Assembly: GCA_022563255.1 (NCBI GenBank)
Contig: JADFNS010000004.1
Location: 62,001-126,000, forward strand
Length of the DNA stretch: 64,000 bases
Reading direction: 5' to 3'
Origin: Pseudomonadota bacterium
Lineage (GTDB): Bacteria > Pseudomonadota > Gammaproteobacteria > Steroidobacterales > Woeseiaceae
Part shown: one piece after another, positions 43,608-53,976 of the stretch
Numbering within the stretch: position 1 is the first letter of the stretch
Layout of the letters: every line of letters starts with the position of its first letter
The notes under the pieces: generated by a model
What the model saw: only the letters and a program-made list of their open reading frames with translations
What the model was told of the DNA's origin: nothing
The model's database searches: none
Position numbers and translations under genes: made by a program

Positions 43608-44711
43608 ATGCGAGAAAACTCAATTAAAGCCTTGCTGTGCATTGCGTCGTTATTCGTTGCGGCAACCGGGCACGCAGGGATAACGATCGAGCAATTGGTC
43701 GAGCAGGCCAGGATCGAAGAGGGCGACGTCGCGGTTCGGGAAATGCCGCGATGGCGTGGTGCCAGCAAGATATTGATTCGTGAAATCGGTATTGGCGTTG
43801 CAGAGATTGCCCAGGAATTCGATGTTGTTGAAATCATCGCCGTTCGAACCGTGGGCGAGGCGTTGCAACACGCAGGAGATGCCGACGCGATTATCGGTTT
43901 TTGCGATGCGCAGCTGATCGCCGCCGCCGAGAAACTGCTCTGGGTGCAAATTTTCGGGGCCGGTGCGGAGCGCTGTCTTCGAGTTGCAGAAATCGCCAGC
44001 GGCGATCTGATATTGACCAACATGCAGAAGATGTCGTCGCCCGTGATCGCGGAGCATGCCATCGCAATGATGCTGTCGCTGTCACGAAAATTGCCACAGT
44101 TCGTGCGCGCCATGGAACGTGGCGAATGGGCGCGCAATGCCACAGCGACCGCGGGAATGGCGCCGGTTGCCGGGAAGACGCTGCTGGTTGTCGGACTCGG
44201 TGGAATCGGGTCGGAGGTCGCCAGACTGGGTGCTGCACTGGGCATGCGCGTGATGGCGACTCGCAATAGCTCGCGGTTTGGGCCGGACTATGTCGATTAT
44301 GTTGGCCTGTCCGATGAGTTACACGATCTGGCCGCCGCCGCGGATGTAATCATCAGCGCGTTGCCGCTGACGAATTCGACCCGTGATCTGTTTGACCAGG
44401 AATTTTTTGCTGCGGTCAAACCCGGTGCGTTGTTCATCAACGTGGGCCGTGGCAAGTCTGTGGTGACAGCCGCGTTGATCGATGCACTGGATACGGGCCG
44501 GATCTCAGGTGCGGGCCTCGACGTCACGGAGCCGGAACCGTTGCCGACGGATCATCCGTTGTGGCGCTACGAAAACGTCATCGTGACACCGCATGTTTCA
44601 AGTTCCGGCGGCGAGATAGAACGACATCGCGTCCTGTTGATGGAGAACCTGAAACGTTATATCGCTGGTGACCGGCTCTTGAACGTCGTTGACCCGGAAA
44701 AGGGATACTGA
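43608..44711 (+). CDS. D-2-hydroxyacid dehydrogenase with apparent signal peptide
   Basis: The 367-residue NAD-dependent enzyme has the Rossmann motif GLGGIGSEVARLG, the substrate Arg in INVGRGKSVV, the catalytic Glu in LDVTEPEPLP and His in VTPHVSSSGG. Unusually, the protein begins with a basic-hydrophobic segment like a Sec signal peptide (SIKALLCIASLFVAATGHAG). If processed, the enzyme would be periplasmic, where NAD is scarce. ATG 43608 is the only nearby ATG that yields this start. It is followed seven bases later by an FkbM-like gene. Confidence 0.85.
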   Translation: MRENSIKALLCIASLFVAATGHAGITIEQLVEQARIEEGDVAVREMPRWRGASKILIREIGIGVAEIAQEFDVVEIIAVRTVGEALQHAGDADAIIGFCDAQLIAAAEKLLWVQIFGAGAERCLRVAEIASGDLILTNMQKMSSPVIAEHAIAMMLSLSRKLPQFVRAMERGEWARNATATAGMAPVAGKTLLVVGLGGIGSEVARLGAALGMRVMATRNSSRFGPDYVDYVGLSDELHDLAAAADVIISALPLTNSTRDLFDQEFFAAVKPGALFINVGRGKSVVTAALIDALDTGRISGAGLDVTEPEPLPTDHPLWRYENVIVTPHVSSSGGEIERHRVLLMENLKRYIAGDRLLNVVDPEKGY

Positions 44712-44718
44712 GCAGGGC

Positions 44719-45609
44719 ATGGTCGATATTCCCGTCAAGAAATACCGCGTGCGCCGCGCGAAGAAGTGGTTGCAGCGAAACTTGATTCCGTTTGTTGTAC
44801 GAGCGAATAAAGTCAGTTCGAAGTGGCGCAAACCCGACCGCGCAGATTGGCCGCCAGCCTCGCTTGAGGGCATGCCCGGCCTTGATCGCTACGAGTACAG
44901 CTGGCTTTCCCAGAACGGCGAGGATGGCGTCATTCGTCATTTGTTCGACAATATTGGCTACGAGTCACGCTGGTTTGTCGAGTTCGGTTTTGGCGTCGTG
45001 CAGTGCAATTGTCTGCGCTTGATGATGCACGAGGACTTCAGCGGTCTGCTAATGGACGGTAGTGGCGAAAACGTGGATTTCTTCAACGACGCAGCAAGGA
45101 AACTCGGTCTGGACCGAGTCAAGGCGGTGCAGGCCTTTATCACGCGCAGCAATCTGCAGGAGCTTATAAGCGCGAACGACGTGCCGCGTGAGATCGACTT
45201 CCTTTCTCTGGATGTGGACGGCAACGACTACTGGTTCTGGGAGGAGCTGGAGTGCGTTTCGCCACGCGTTGCCTGTATCGAGTACAACGCGGGTATCGGG
45301 CCTGACCTGTCCCTGACCGTACCGTATGCAGACGATTTCGAGCGCTATGAGCGGCATCCCGGCGGTTTCTTTCATGGTGCGTCCCTCACGGCGCTCGAGT
45401 CGCTGGGCAGGCGCAAGGGCTACTACCTGATCGGCTGTGACATGACCGGCACCAATGCCTTTTTCCTGCGCGATGATGTGCGGATTGACGGTGTGCCGGC
45501 GTTGACGCCAAGAGAGGCGTTTCGGCCGCATGCGAACTGGCTGGGACGACGGATTTCCGAGAGCCAGCAGCTCGAGATCATGCTCGCCATGCCGTATCAG
45601 GAAGTATGA
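44719..45609 (+). CDS. FkbM-like protein
   Basis: The 296-residue protein has a basic N-terminus and the segments SQNGEDGVIRHLF, RWFVEFGFGVVQCN and IDFLSLDVDGNDYWFWEELE, which resemble FkbM-type SAM methyltransferases and related surface-polysaccharide proteins. The SAM-binding glycines are only partly kept (VEFGFG), so enzyme activity is uncertain. It overlaps the next gene by four bases (ATGA at 45606). Confidence 0.65.
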   Translation: MVDIPVKKYRVRRAKKWLQRNLIPFVVRANKVSSKWRKPDRADWPPASLEGMPGLDRYEYSWLSQNGEDGVIRHLFDNIGYESRWFVEFGFGVVQCNCLRLMMHEDFSGLLMDGSGENVDFFNDAARKLGLDRVKAVQAFITRSNLQELISANDVPREIDFLSLDVDGNDYWFWEELECVSPRVACIEYNAGIGPDLSLTVPYADDFERYERHPGGFFHGASLTALESLGRRKGYYLIGCDMTGTNAFFLRDDVRIDGVPALTPREAFRPHANWLGRRISESQQLEIMLAMPYQEV

Positions 45610-46367
45610 TTCCGGCGAGGATAGACATCGACGGCCGCAGGACGGCCCTGGACGGCGCAAGGAGACGCCGGATTTACCTGTTTCGCCACGGCGCTGTCGA
45701 TTACATCGACAGCGACGGCAACGTCGTATCGGATCCCGACGTCGTCGACCTCAACGATCGCGGTCGGGCCCAGGCTGCTGCGATGCAGACGTTGTTTGCG
45801 AATGTGCTCGTGGACAAAGCCATCTGCTCCGGTTTGCCGAGAACGCGTCAAACTGCGGGCATCGTCTTGGGTGATCGCGAGATAACGCTTGAAACAAACG
45901 CCGAGCTCGAAGAAATTCGGCCATTAAAGGGCGAGGCTGCAGGTGACTACGACATCATTGCGGATGTTGCGTTCGCCCACTGGCGGGCGACGCAGCCAGG
46001 GGCGCGTTTTCTCGGTGGGGAGCGCTACGCCGATTTCTACAATCGCATCAGCGCAGCGCTGGAGGCGCTGCTGGCAGACGACTCGTGGCATAACCTGGCG
46101 GCTTTTGCTCACGGCGGTACCAACGCGGCGATACTCGGCTGGGTTACCGGCCTCGGCTTATCCGCATTCGGCCTGCTCGATCAGGCGACCTGTTGCCTGA
46201 ACGTCATCGATTTCGATGTTGATCCGTCCGGGCGCATGCTGCGCAAGACCATCCGGGCCATGAACGTGACGGCCGACGACCCGGCCAAAGGCGACCGGCA
46301 TGCGGGCGACATGGAAATGATGGCACGCTGGATGATGAAAACCCGATCGGCTGCCTCTTCCACGTGA
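45606..46367 (+). CDS. Histidine phosphatase family protein
   Basis: The 253-residue protein has the phosphoglycerate-mutase-like motif IYLFRHGAVDY with the nucleophilic His, the second Arg in GLPRTRQTA, Glu in LEEIRPLKGEA and the late His in AAFAHGGTNAA. The substrate is unknown. About 25 residues precede the usual start. It overlaps the FkbM-like gene by four bases and the glycosylase gene by four. Confidence 0.85.
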   Translation: MIPARIDIDGRRTALDGARRRRIYLFRHGAVDYIDSDGNVVSDPDVVDLNDRGRAQAAAMQTLFANVLVDKAICSGLPRTRQTAGIVLGDREITLETNAELEEIRPLKGEAAGDYDIIADVAFAHWRATQPGARFLGGERYADFYNRISAALEALLADDSWHNLAAFAHGGTNAAILGWVTGLGLSAFGLLDQATCCLNVIDFDVDPSGRMLRKTIRAMNVTADDPAKGDRHAGDMEMMARWMMKTRSAASST

Positions 46368-46885
46368 ATCTTGCGCGCGCCCCAACATCGACAGGTTTTC
46401 CCGCCGTCGCGCGGCGCGATGCACGGGTGCTCGTGCTCGGCAGTTTACCCGGGCAGAAATCGTTGCTCGAACAGCAGTACTACGCCCATCCGCAAAACGG
46501 CTTTTGGCCGATCATGCGCGAGTTGTTCGGCGTGGATGGCACGTACTCGGAGCGCTGCGAACAACTTGTCAAGTGCCGGATAGCGTTATGGGATGTGCTG
46601 GCTGCGTCCGTTCGCCCGGGTAGCATGGATGCTGATATTCGCCTCAAAACCGTGATCGCGAATGATTTCGGCCGTTTTTTCGACCAGCATCCGGGTATCG
46701 TCCTGATCGGTTTTAACGGCAAAAAAGCGGAGCAACTTTTTCATCGCCTTGTGCCTGCGAGCGCCATTGGCGCCACGCGCACGGTGGGACTGCCGTCCAC
46801 CAGCCCGGCATTTGCGTCGATGTCCTTCGACGCCAAGCTGAACACCTGGCGAACCAGTCTGGCACTATTGCGACGGGACGAATAA
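46364..46885 (+). CDS. DNA-deoxyinosine (hypoxanthine) glycosylase, UDG family 6 type
   Basis: The 173-residue protein has the motif VLVLGSLPGQKSLLEQQYYA followed by HPQNGFWPIM, and a late VGLPSTSPA, which match small uracil/hypoxanthine-DNA glycosylases. It would remove deaminated adenine from DNA. It starts with GTG 46364 overlapping the previous stop (GTGA). A MAPEG remnant follows five bases later. Confidence 0.85.
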   Translation: MNLARAPTSTGFPAVARRDARVLVLGSLPGQKSLLEQQYYAHPQNGFWPIMRELFGVDGTYSERCEQLVKCRIALWDVLAASVRPGSMDADIRLKTVIANDFGRFFDQHPGIVLIGFNGKKAEQLFHRLVPASAIGATRTVGLPSTSPAFASMSFDAKLNTWRTSLALLRRDE

Positions 46886-46890
46886 CGGCA

Positions 46891-47046
46891 ATGCGCAAAG
46901 CCGGATTGGGTGTGCAAATCTACGCGACGCAGGACAAGATCACCGAACACCTGCCCGAGCAGGTGAATAACCCTGCGAGCAATTTCAGGAATCTGTTTGA
47001 ACTGCCGGTGCTGTTTTATGGCTTGTATTCGGCTGCGGCCTTGTGA
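46891..47046 (+). pseudogene. Fragment of a MAPEG-family membrane protein
   Basis: A short open frame of 51 codons reads NNPASNFRNLFELPVLFYGL near its end, the hallmark segment of bacterial MAPEG proteins, then stops at TGA. The first membrane helix and the last two of a normal MAPEG protein of about 130 residues are missing, and no frame of the next 100 bases continues the family. The P-II gene ends 35 bases later on the other strand. A truncated remnant is the best reading. Confidence 0.55.
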
Positions 47047-47080
47047 CGCGCGGCCGATTATTGGTCGAGTTTGGCGGGGT

Positions 47081-47482
<402 letters not shown>

Positions 47483-47510
47483 CTAAGCGGCATTGAAGGG
47501 TGAACTTACG

Positions 47511-48539
47511 ATGAGCGCGAACACCGGTTTTCTCAAACATCGTGCCGGGTGGCGGTATTATGGCGCGGCCGTCGCCTATGCGATCGGCGGCTATTGCCTG
47601 GGAATCACGGGACTCTTTCATGGGTCCGGCCTGGTCAATGCCGGGGCCACGTTGCTGCTTGCCCATGCGATGACGATCGCGGCCTATCTCATTCACGAGT
47701 GCGGTCACAACCTCGTCTTTCACCGCGGGCGCGACAATGCGAGGCTTGGCAAAGCGATGAGCTGGCTGTGCGGGGCCGCGTATGGCACTTACGAAGACAT
47801 GCGCTACAAACATTTTCGACATCACGTGGATAATGGCGATGTGGTCTGGTTCGAGTACGACAAGTTTTTCAAAGGTCATCCCGTCACGACCAGGATCGTT
47901 CGACTTCTGGAATGGTTTTATGTTCCTGCGCACGACCTTTTGATGCACGGCGTGATGGTTTTCACATCGTTCATTATTCCTCAACGCCGCGACCAACGAT
48001 TGCGAAACGTGAGCGTCATTCTGATTCGTGGCGGCGTGTTTTTGGTCGTGGCGTTATCGTTCCCACTGGCCGCATTGTTGTACGCCGTGGCATACCTCAT
48101 GATGATTCATTTTCTGCGATTCATGGATTCCGTGCAGCACGACTATCCCTACATCGCGACTTTGTTCGAAAGCTCCAGCGCGCCGCACAAAGGGGATCGG
48201 GAGTGGGAGCAGGAACATACGTTCAGCAACATGCTGTCCCTGCGCTATCCGAAACTAAACTGGTTGACGCTGAATTTTGGCTATCACAACGCACACCATG
48301 CGGACATGAATCTGCCGTTTTACCGACTGCCCCAATTGCATGCTGAACTGAGCGGCAACGACCCGGATTTCGTCATTTCGTTTGGTGCACAGCTCAAGCT
48401 CTATCATTGCAACCGGGTTTTCAGGATTTACAATCCGCAGCCAGGGAACTATCCGAAGGGTATTCAATACCTGCGCACCGCACAGTCCGGAACGGGCGCG
48501 ATTGGTGGCAACGCGGCGTCATTCCTCACATCATTCTGA
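47511..48539 (+). CDS. Membrane fatty acid desaturase-family protein
   Basis: The 342-residue protein has the three histidine clusters of the di-iron desaturase/hydroxylase family: HECGH, HFRHH and HNAHH, with hydrophobic pairs between them (about 25-70, 180-210). It is expected in the inner membrane, adding double bonds or hydroxyl groups to lipid acyl chains. The ATG 47511 start has GAAGGG about 10 bases upstream; the frame extends to 47493. The LuxR gene follows 18 bases after the stop. Confidence 0.85.
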   Translation: MSANTGFLKHRAGWRYYGAAVAYAIGGYCLGITGLFHGSGLVNAGATLLLAHAMTIAAYLIHECGHNLVFHRGRDNARLGKAMSWLCGAAYGTYEDMRYKHFRHHVDNGDVVWFEYDKFFKGHPVTTRIVRLLEWFYVPAHDLLMHGVMVFTSFIIPQRRDQRLRNVSVILIRGGVFLVVALSFPLAALLYAVAYLMMIHFLRFMDSVQHDYPYIATLFESSSAPHKGDREWEQEHTFSNMLSLRYPKLNWLTLNFGYHNAHHADMNLPFYRLPQLHAELSGNDPDFVISFGAQLKLYHCNRVFRIYNPQPGNYPKGIQYLRTAQSGTGAIGGNAASFLTSF

Positions 48540-48557
48540 CTTGAGACGAGCGGAGCG

Positions 48558-49352
48558 TTGCCGACATTATTTGACAGTCCGGCGTGGCACGCAAAAGTAG
48601 CGGGCCTGGTCGCTGCCGCGGACAGCCAAACGGTTGCCGCACGGCTCATCTCATTTATTGGCTCCACGGTGTCAAATAACGGCACGAGCCTGCTGGCGTT
48701 TCACAAAGATGCGCCGCCGGAGGTTGTGCACCATTCGCTGGCACCCAGTCGGGCGCGGCATTACCTCGACCGTTACCTGGCGGGCCCCTATCTTCTCGAT
48801 CCGCTGTACCAACTGGCGCTGCGGTCGGAGAAACCTACAATGTGCCGTTTTCGCGACGCTCAGCCGGATCGCTTTCATTCCAGCGAATATTACCGCCAGT
48901 ATGTCGAGCGAACGCACCTGGTCGATGAGATGGATTTTCTGCTGGGTGTGTCGCCCACGAGTGCGTTGGTTATCGTTTGCGGGCGTACGGAAAAACGTTT
49001 CACGCGATTGGAATTGAGTCGGCTGCGACTGATCGAGCCGATCGTCAGATCCGCCATGCAGCGTGTGGCGGACGGCCGTAACGGTGCGCAGTCACTTGAC
49101 GATCATGGCCGCAGCATGCATCAGCGCCTGACCGAGTGTTTCGAAAACTTTGGCGACGGCATATTGACGCAACGCGAGCGAGAAATTACCCATTTGCTGC
49201 TGCGCGGTCATTCCTCCAAGTCCATCGCGCGCGAACTCGGGATCGCGCCGGGTACGGTTATGGTCCACAAGCGAAATTTGTTCGCCAAACTTGGGATCAC
49301 GTCGCAGTATGAGCTCTTTTCCAGATTCATCGACGATCTGTCCGGCTCCTGA
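48558..49352 (+). CDS. LuxR-family transcriptional regulator
   Basis: The 264-residue protein starts at TTG 48558 and has a large N-terminal domain without recognisable receiver Asp cluster, and a C-terminal LuxR helix-turn-helix (LTQREREITHLLLRGHSSKS, IARELGIAPGTVMVHKRNLF). A ligand- or GAF-type sensor is possible in the N-terminal 190 residues. Its position between the desaturase and the isovaleryl-CoA dehydrogenase gene allows control of either. Confidence 0.88.
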   Translation: MPTLFDSPAWHAKVAGLVAAADSQTVAARLISFIGSTVSNNGTSLLAFHKDAPPEVVHHSLAPSRARHYLDRYLAGPYLLDPLYQLALRSEKPTMCRFRDAQPDRFHSSEYYRQYVERTHLVDEMDFLLGVSPTSALVIVCGRTEKRFTRLELSRLRLIEPIVRSAMQRVADGRNGAQSLDDHGRSMHQRLTECFENFGDGILTQREREITHLLLRGHSSKSIARELGIAPGTVMVHKRNLFAKLGITSQYELFSRFIDDLSGS

Positions 49353-49415
49353 GGCGGCAGGTCATACCTCTCCAGCGGTATTGGGTCGCGCATCGTGAAC
49401 CAGCACAATTGCGCC

Positions 49416-50573
49416 ATGTTTGAATTCGATTTTGGCCTCGGTGAAGAGCTTGATTTGCTGCGAGCGACGGTGCGAAATTTTGCCACCGATCAAATCGCGC
49501 CGCGGGCAGCGGCCATTGATCAGAATAACGAGTTTCCGGCGGACCTGTGGCCGGAGCTCGGCGCGCTGGGTTTGCTGGGCATCACCGTCGAGGCAAGTTA
49601 CGGTGGTTCCGAATTAGGGTATCTCGCGCACGTCATTGCGATGGAAGAAATCAGCCGTGCGTCGGCCGCGGTCGGATTGTCGTATGGGGCGCACTCCAAT
49701 CTCTGCGTCAATCAATTGTGTCGCTGGGGCAACGATGAGCAGAAGCAACGATATTTGCCCAGGCTCGTGTCCGGCGAATTTCTCGGCGCGCTCGCGATGA
49801 GTGAGGCGGAGGCCGGTTCCGACGTTATGAGCATGCGCACGACGGCGCTGCGTGATGGCGACGAATATGTCCTGAACGGTTCCAAAATGTGGATCACGAA
49901 TGCGCCCGGCGCCGATGTAATGATTCTCTACGCCAAGACCGATCCCGATGCGGGCTCCAAGGGCGTGAGTGCGTTTCTTGTCGAGTGCGATACGCCAGGG
50001 TTTTCGACGTCACCCAAACTCGACAAGCTGGGCATGCGCGGATCCGATACCAGTGAGGTGTTATTGCAAGACTGCCGCGTACCGGCGAGTAATCTGATAG
50101 CCGAAGAGGGCAAGGGCGCCGCTATTCTGATGAGCGGTCTGGACTACGAGCGTGTGGTGCTGGCCGGCGGTTCTCTGGGCATCATGGCGGCGTGCATGGA
50201 CCTTGTCATGCCCTACATGCACGACCGGAAACAGTTCGGAAGATCCATCGGAGAATTTCAGCTCATGCAGGGCAAGATTGCCGACATGTACACCACGCTG
50301 AATTTCTGCCGTTCTTACGTGTACGCGGTCGCCAAAGCGTGCGATCGTCGCCAGACTACCCGTTTCGATGCCGCAGGATGTATTCTGGTGGCGGCTGAGA
50401 AAGCCACGTGGATGGCCGGTGAGGCAATACAGTCGCTCGGCGGTAACGGCTATATTAACGAGTATCCGGCTGGCCGCTTGTGGCGCGACGCGAAGCTCTA
50501 CGAAATAGGCGCCGGCACGAGTGAAATCCGCCGCATGCTGATCGGCCGCGAGCTTTTTGATGTAACCAGATAG
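49416..50573 (+). CDS. liuA: Isovaleryl-CoA dehydrogenase
   Basis: The 385-residue FAD enzyme oxidises isovaleryl-CoA to 3-methylcrotonyl-CoA in leucine breakdown. It shows [13 protein letters not shown] and [13 protein letters not shown] of acyl-CoA dehydrogenases. Two features single out the isovaleryl type: the catalytic Glu lies in [11 protein letters not shown] rather than near the C-terminus, and the late loop reads [16 protein letters not shown] 49416 is preferred; GTG 49395 adds seven residues. liuB follows seven bases later. Confidence 0.93.
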   Translation: MFEFDFGLGEELDLLRATVRNFATDQIAPRAAAIDQNNEFPADLWPELGALGLLGITVEASYGGSELGYLAHVIAMEEISRASAAVGLSYGAHSNLCVNQLCRWGNDEQKQRYLPRLVSGEFLGALAMSEAEAGSDVMSMRTTALRDGDEYVLNGSKMWITNAPGADVMILYAKTDPDAGSKGVSAFLVECDTPGFSTSPKLDKLGMRGSDTSEVLLQDCRVPASNLIAEEGKGAAILMSGLDYERVVLAGGSLGIMAACMDLVMPYMHDRKQFGRSIGEFQLMQGKIADMYTTLNFCRSYVYAVAKACDRRQTTRFDAAGCILVAAEKATWMAGEAIQSLGGNGYINEYPAGRLWRDAKLYEIGAGTSEIRRMLIGRELFDVTR

Positions 50574-50580
50574 GACACAC

Positions 50581-52191
50581 GTGCCAGTCATAAAAACGAA
50601 GATCGATCGCTCATCGGACGACTTCAAAAAGAACACTGCAAACCACATGGAACTCGCAGAGGGTCTCAAGGAAGTTGACGACTATGTGATGCAGGGCGGT
50701 CCTGAGCGGTCGCGCAAAAAACATTTGTCGCGGGGCAAGTTGATGGTGCGCGAGCGCGTCAAATTATTGCTCGACGAAGATACTGATTTTCTTGAGCTTG
50801 GCCGCCAGGCCGCCTGGCAGGTGTACAGCGACGATGTGCCCAGTGCCGGTATTGTGACCGGTATCGGCCGCGTCAATAATATCGAGTGCATGATCGTTGC
50901 CAACGATGCGACGGTGAAGGGTGGAACTTACTATCCGCTAACCGTCAAGAAGCACTTGCGGGCGCAGGAAATTGCCGCCGAGAATCGTTTGCCGTGCATC
51001 TACCTCGTGGATTCGGGCGGCGCGTTTCTGCCGCGTCAGGACGAAGTATTTCCTGATCGAGACCACTTTGGAAGGATCTTCTACAACCAGGCACGATTGT
51101 CTGCGGCCGGCATCGCGCAGATCGCCGTTGTCATGGGTTCGTGCACCGCGGGCGGCGCGTACGTGCCCGCGATGAGCGACGAATCGATCATCGTGAGAAA
51201 CCAGGGCACAATTTTTCTGGGCGGTCCGCCGTTGGTAAAAGCGGCTACGGGCGAGGTTGTGGATGCCGAGAGTCTTGGCGGTGGCAGCGTCCATTCCCGC
51301 ATATCCGGCGTGGCCGATCACCTGGCGGATGACGACGCCCATGCGCTGTCAATCGCGCGAGACATCGTCGCGAACCTGAATCAAAAACGCGCATGCGCTG
51401 TGGCGAGAATCGAACCTGAGGAGCCTGCATATCCGGTCGAAGATATCTTCGGCATCGTCTCTCGCGAGTATCGCTTTCCCTACGATGTTCGCGAAGTTAT
51501 CGCCCGCATCGTCGATGGTTCAAAGCTGCAGGAATTCAAGAAGCTGTATGGCGCGACGCTGGTTTGCGGTTTCTCGCACATCGACGGCTATCCGGTGGGT
51601 ATCGTCGCCAACAACGGCATTCTGTTCCCGGAGTCTGCCCAAAAGGGTGCGCATTTTATACAGCTTTGCAATCGGCGACGCATACCGCTCGTGTTCCTGC
51701 AAAACATCACCGGATTCATGGTCGGCAAGCGCGTGGAGCATGCTGGTATCGCCAAAGACGGGGCGAAAATGGTGAACGCCGTCGCCACCGCCAATGTGCC
51801 AAAGTTTACTGTGGTCATCGGTGGTTCGTTCGGCGCCGGCAACTACGCCATGTGCGGTCGGGCGTACAGTCCCAACCTGATGTGGATGTGGCCGAACGCA
51901 CGCATTTCGGTAATGGGGGGCGACCAGGCGGCGCTGGTGCTCGCCAGCGTAAAGGCTGACGGTTACGAAGCCAGGGGCGAGGAATGGTCCGACAAGGACA
52001 AGGCTGACTTCGAGGAAAATATTCGCCAGCAGTACGAGGTGCAGGGGCATCCGTTTTATGCCAGCGCTCGTTTGTGGGACGATGGCGTCATCGATCCGCT
52101 GGACACGCGTCGTGTGCTCGCGCACGGTTTGTCCGCGGCGATGAATCACACCCGCAAAGACGAAGCGCCCTACGGCATATTTCGTATGTAG
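50581..52191 (+). CDS. liuB: Methylcrotonyl-CoA carboxylase beta subunit (carboxyltransferase)
   Basis: The 536-residue carboxyltransferase is of the MCC beta type: [59 protein letters not shown] and a C-terminal half with [18 protein letters not shown] and [18 protein letters not shown]. It needs a biotin carboxylase alpha subunit (LiuD), which is not in this window. GTG 50581 follows AGGA. Confidence 0.95.
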   Translation: MPVIKTKIDRSSDDFKKNTANHMELAEGLKEVDDYVMQGGPERSRKKHLSRGKLMVRERVKLLLDEDTDFLELGRQAAWQVYSDDVPSAGIVTGIGRVNNIECMIVANDATVKGGTYYPLTVKKHLRAQEIAAENRLPCIYLVDSGGAFLPRQDEVFPDRDHFGRIFYNQARLSAAGIAQIAVVMGSCTAGGAYVPAMSDESIIVRNQGTIFLGGPPLVKAATGEVVDAESLGGGSVHSRISGVADHLADDDAHALSIARDIVANLNQKRACAVARIEPEEPAYPVEDIFGIVSREYRFPYDVREVIARIVDGSKLQEFKKLYGATLVCGFSHIDGYPVGIVANNGILFPESAQKGAHFIQLCNRRRIPLVFLQNITGFMVGKRVEHAGIAKDGAKMVNAVATANVPKFTVVIGGSFGAGNYAMCGRAYSPNLMWMWPNARISVMGGDQAALVLASVKADGYEARGEEWSDKDKADFEENIRQQYEVQGHPFYASARLWDDGVIDPLDTRRVLAHGLSAAMNHTRKDEAPYGIFRM

Positions 52192-52230
52192 CGCTATGTA
52201 CAATCACGACATTCGATAAATGGACGCATC

Positions 52231-53088
52231 ATGCCGCTTGATTACGATGAGCTTATGGCGACGAAGGTCGTCGACCTTCCCGTTAGTTATACCGATTCCG
52301 ACGTTATCCTTTATGCGCTGGGCATTGGCATGTGCAGTAATCCTCTGGATCCGAAGGAACTGCCGTTCGTCTACGAGCAAGGGGCACCGCTTTGCACGGT
52401 GCCCACGCTGGCAACGGTGCTGGTACCGGATATGTTTCCGCCGGACCTCGGCTGGGATTTCGGTAACGTATTGCATGCGGAGCAGCGCCTGGAGTTGTAT
52501 CGGCCACTGCCTCAGAAGGCCGATATTCTGATCAACAAATGGGTGGTCGACGCCTTTGACTGGGGGCCCCGCAAAGGTGCTGTCATTCTCTTTGGGGCGG
52601 AGGGCAGGCTGGCCAGTGACGACACCGTGCTGTTCCATCTCGGTTGCACCGTGATGGCCAGAGGCGACGGTGGTTTCGGCGGTCCGGTTGGCAAGGGCCC
52701 GCGACCGCACCGGGCGCCAAGGCGTGAGCCCGATCTGAGCTGCGACATCGATACTCGTGAGGATCAGTCGCTGCTGTTTCGGCTGACCGGAGATCGCAAT
52801 CCCTTGCATGCCGATCCCGCGACGGCGGCGAAAGCCGGTTTCGACGTGCCGATATTGCACGGCATGTGCACCTACGGCATCGCGTGTCGCGCCATACTCA
52901 AGACTATCTGCGATTACGATTACACGCTGATCAAAAGCTTCGACGCGCGTTTTACTGCGCCCGTCATGCCGGGTGATACGATCACGACCGACATGTGGCA
53001 AGACGGCAACATCGTGTCGTTTCGTTGCACAGTCAAAGCCCGCGATACAATAGTGTTGCGCAACGGCAAGTGTACTTTGGCCGCCTGA
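52231..53088 (+). CDS. MaoC-type (R)-specific enoyl-CoA hydratase
   Basis: The 285-residue double hot-dog protein resembles hydratase 2 / MaoC proteins. The C-terminal half holds the hydratase-2 motif with FRLTGDRNPLHADPATAAKA (Asp and His catalytic) and GFDVPILHGMCTYG. The N-terminal hot dog lacks these residues and is structural, as is usual. It lies between liuB and a crotonase gene, with 39 and 15 bases between, so it is probably part of the same operon. Confidence 0.9.
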   Translation: MPLDYDELMATKVVDLPVSYTDSDVILYALGIGMCSNPLDPKELPFVYEQGAPLCTVPTLATVLVPDMFPPDLGWDFGNVLHAEQRLELYRPLPQKADILINKWVVDAFDWGPRKGAVILFGAEGRLASDDTVLFHLGCTVMARGDGGFGGPVGKGPRPHRAPRREPDLSCDIDTREDQSLLFRLTGDRNPLHADPATAAKAGFDVPILHGMCTYGIACRAILKTICDYDYTLIKSFDARFTAPVMPGDTITTDMWQDGNIVSFRCTVKARDTIVLRNGKCTLAA

Positions 53089-53103
53089 TTCAGAGGTTTA
53101 CTT

Positions 53104-53895
53104 TTGATCGACCGTATTGAGTTAAGCATCGACGCGCACGTCGCTGAAGTGATGCTCAATCGTGCGGATAAATACAACGCGCTGGATCTCCGCATGTTCG
53201 AGGCGCTCGGCGAGGCTGCAGATGCGATCGCAGCCAACGCGTCGGTGCGAGCCGTGGTCTTGCATGGCGCCGGTGGAAATTTTAGTGCTGGCATTGATGT
53301 CAGTGTGTTATCCGAATCGGATCTGGATTTCTCCAGGGCGCTCGCTGCGCCGATAACACCGTCGGCGGCAAATCTGTTTCAGCGCGCCGCCTATGCCTGG
53401 CGCGAGTTGCCGATACCGGTCATCTGTGCGCTTGAGGGTGTGACTTTCGGTGGCGGATTGCAGATAGCGCTTGGCGCCGATATTCGTTATGCGGCGCCGA
53501 ACACGACATTGTCGATCATGGAATCGAAATGGGGGCTTATTCCCGATATGGCGATCAGCACGACGCTGCGTCATTTGGTCGCTCCGGACAAAGTAAAGGA
53601 ACTCGCCTGGTCGGCCCGTGTACTGTCCGCCGATGAGGCGCGCGCGGTTGGCTTGGTTACTGCGGTCGTTGACGATCCGCTGGGGGCTGCCAGGGCCATG
53701 GCAAAGGATTGCGCCGCCAAATCGCCAGAGGCGATGCGCGGCATCAAGGCGCTTGTCAACCAAGCCTGGCAAATGTCGGATGCCGATGCTTTGGCGCTTG
53801 AGGCACGTCTGCAAAGTGGCATAATCGGCAGCGCGAATCAGGTTGAGGCGGTGCGCGCAAATCTGGAAAAGAGAAACCCTGAGTTCGATGATTGA
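53104..53895 (+). CDS. Crotonase/enoyl-CoA hydratase-family protein
   Basis: The 263-residue crotonase has the oxyanion-hole segments GGNFSAGIDVSVLSESDLDF and GVTFGGGLQIALGADIRY. Of the two catalytic Glu of enoyl-CoA hydratase, the first is Gln in this copy (GGGLQIA); a second Glu is present in IMESKWGLIPDM. It could be the LiuC methylglutaconyl-CoA hydratase, but I cannot prove that; a related isomerase is possible. It starts with TTG 53104 after AGAGG. Confidence 0.8.
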   Translation: MIDRIELSIDAHVAEVMLNRADKYNALDLRMFEALGEAADAIAANASVRAVVLHGAGGNFSAGIDVSVLSESDLDFSRALAAPITPSAANLFQRAAYAWRELPIPVICALEGVTFGGGLQIALGADIRYAAPNTTLSIMESKWGLIPDMAISTTLRHLVAPDKVKELAWSARVLSADEARAVGLVTAVVDDPLGAARAMAKDCAAKSPEAMRGIKALVNQAWQMSDADALALEARLQSGIIGSANQVEAVRANLEKRNPEFDD

Positions 53896-53976
53896 ATTCG
53901 GTGACAATAGTCGCGGCCAGCCGGAACTTTGCGGCGTGCCTTGGACTCCAACAGTCAAAGACGATATTCGAAAACG

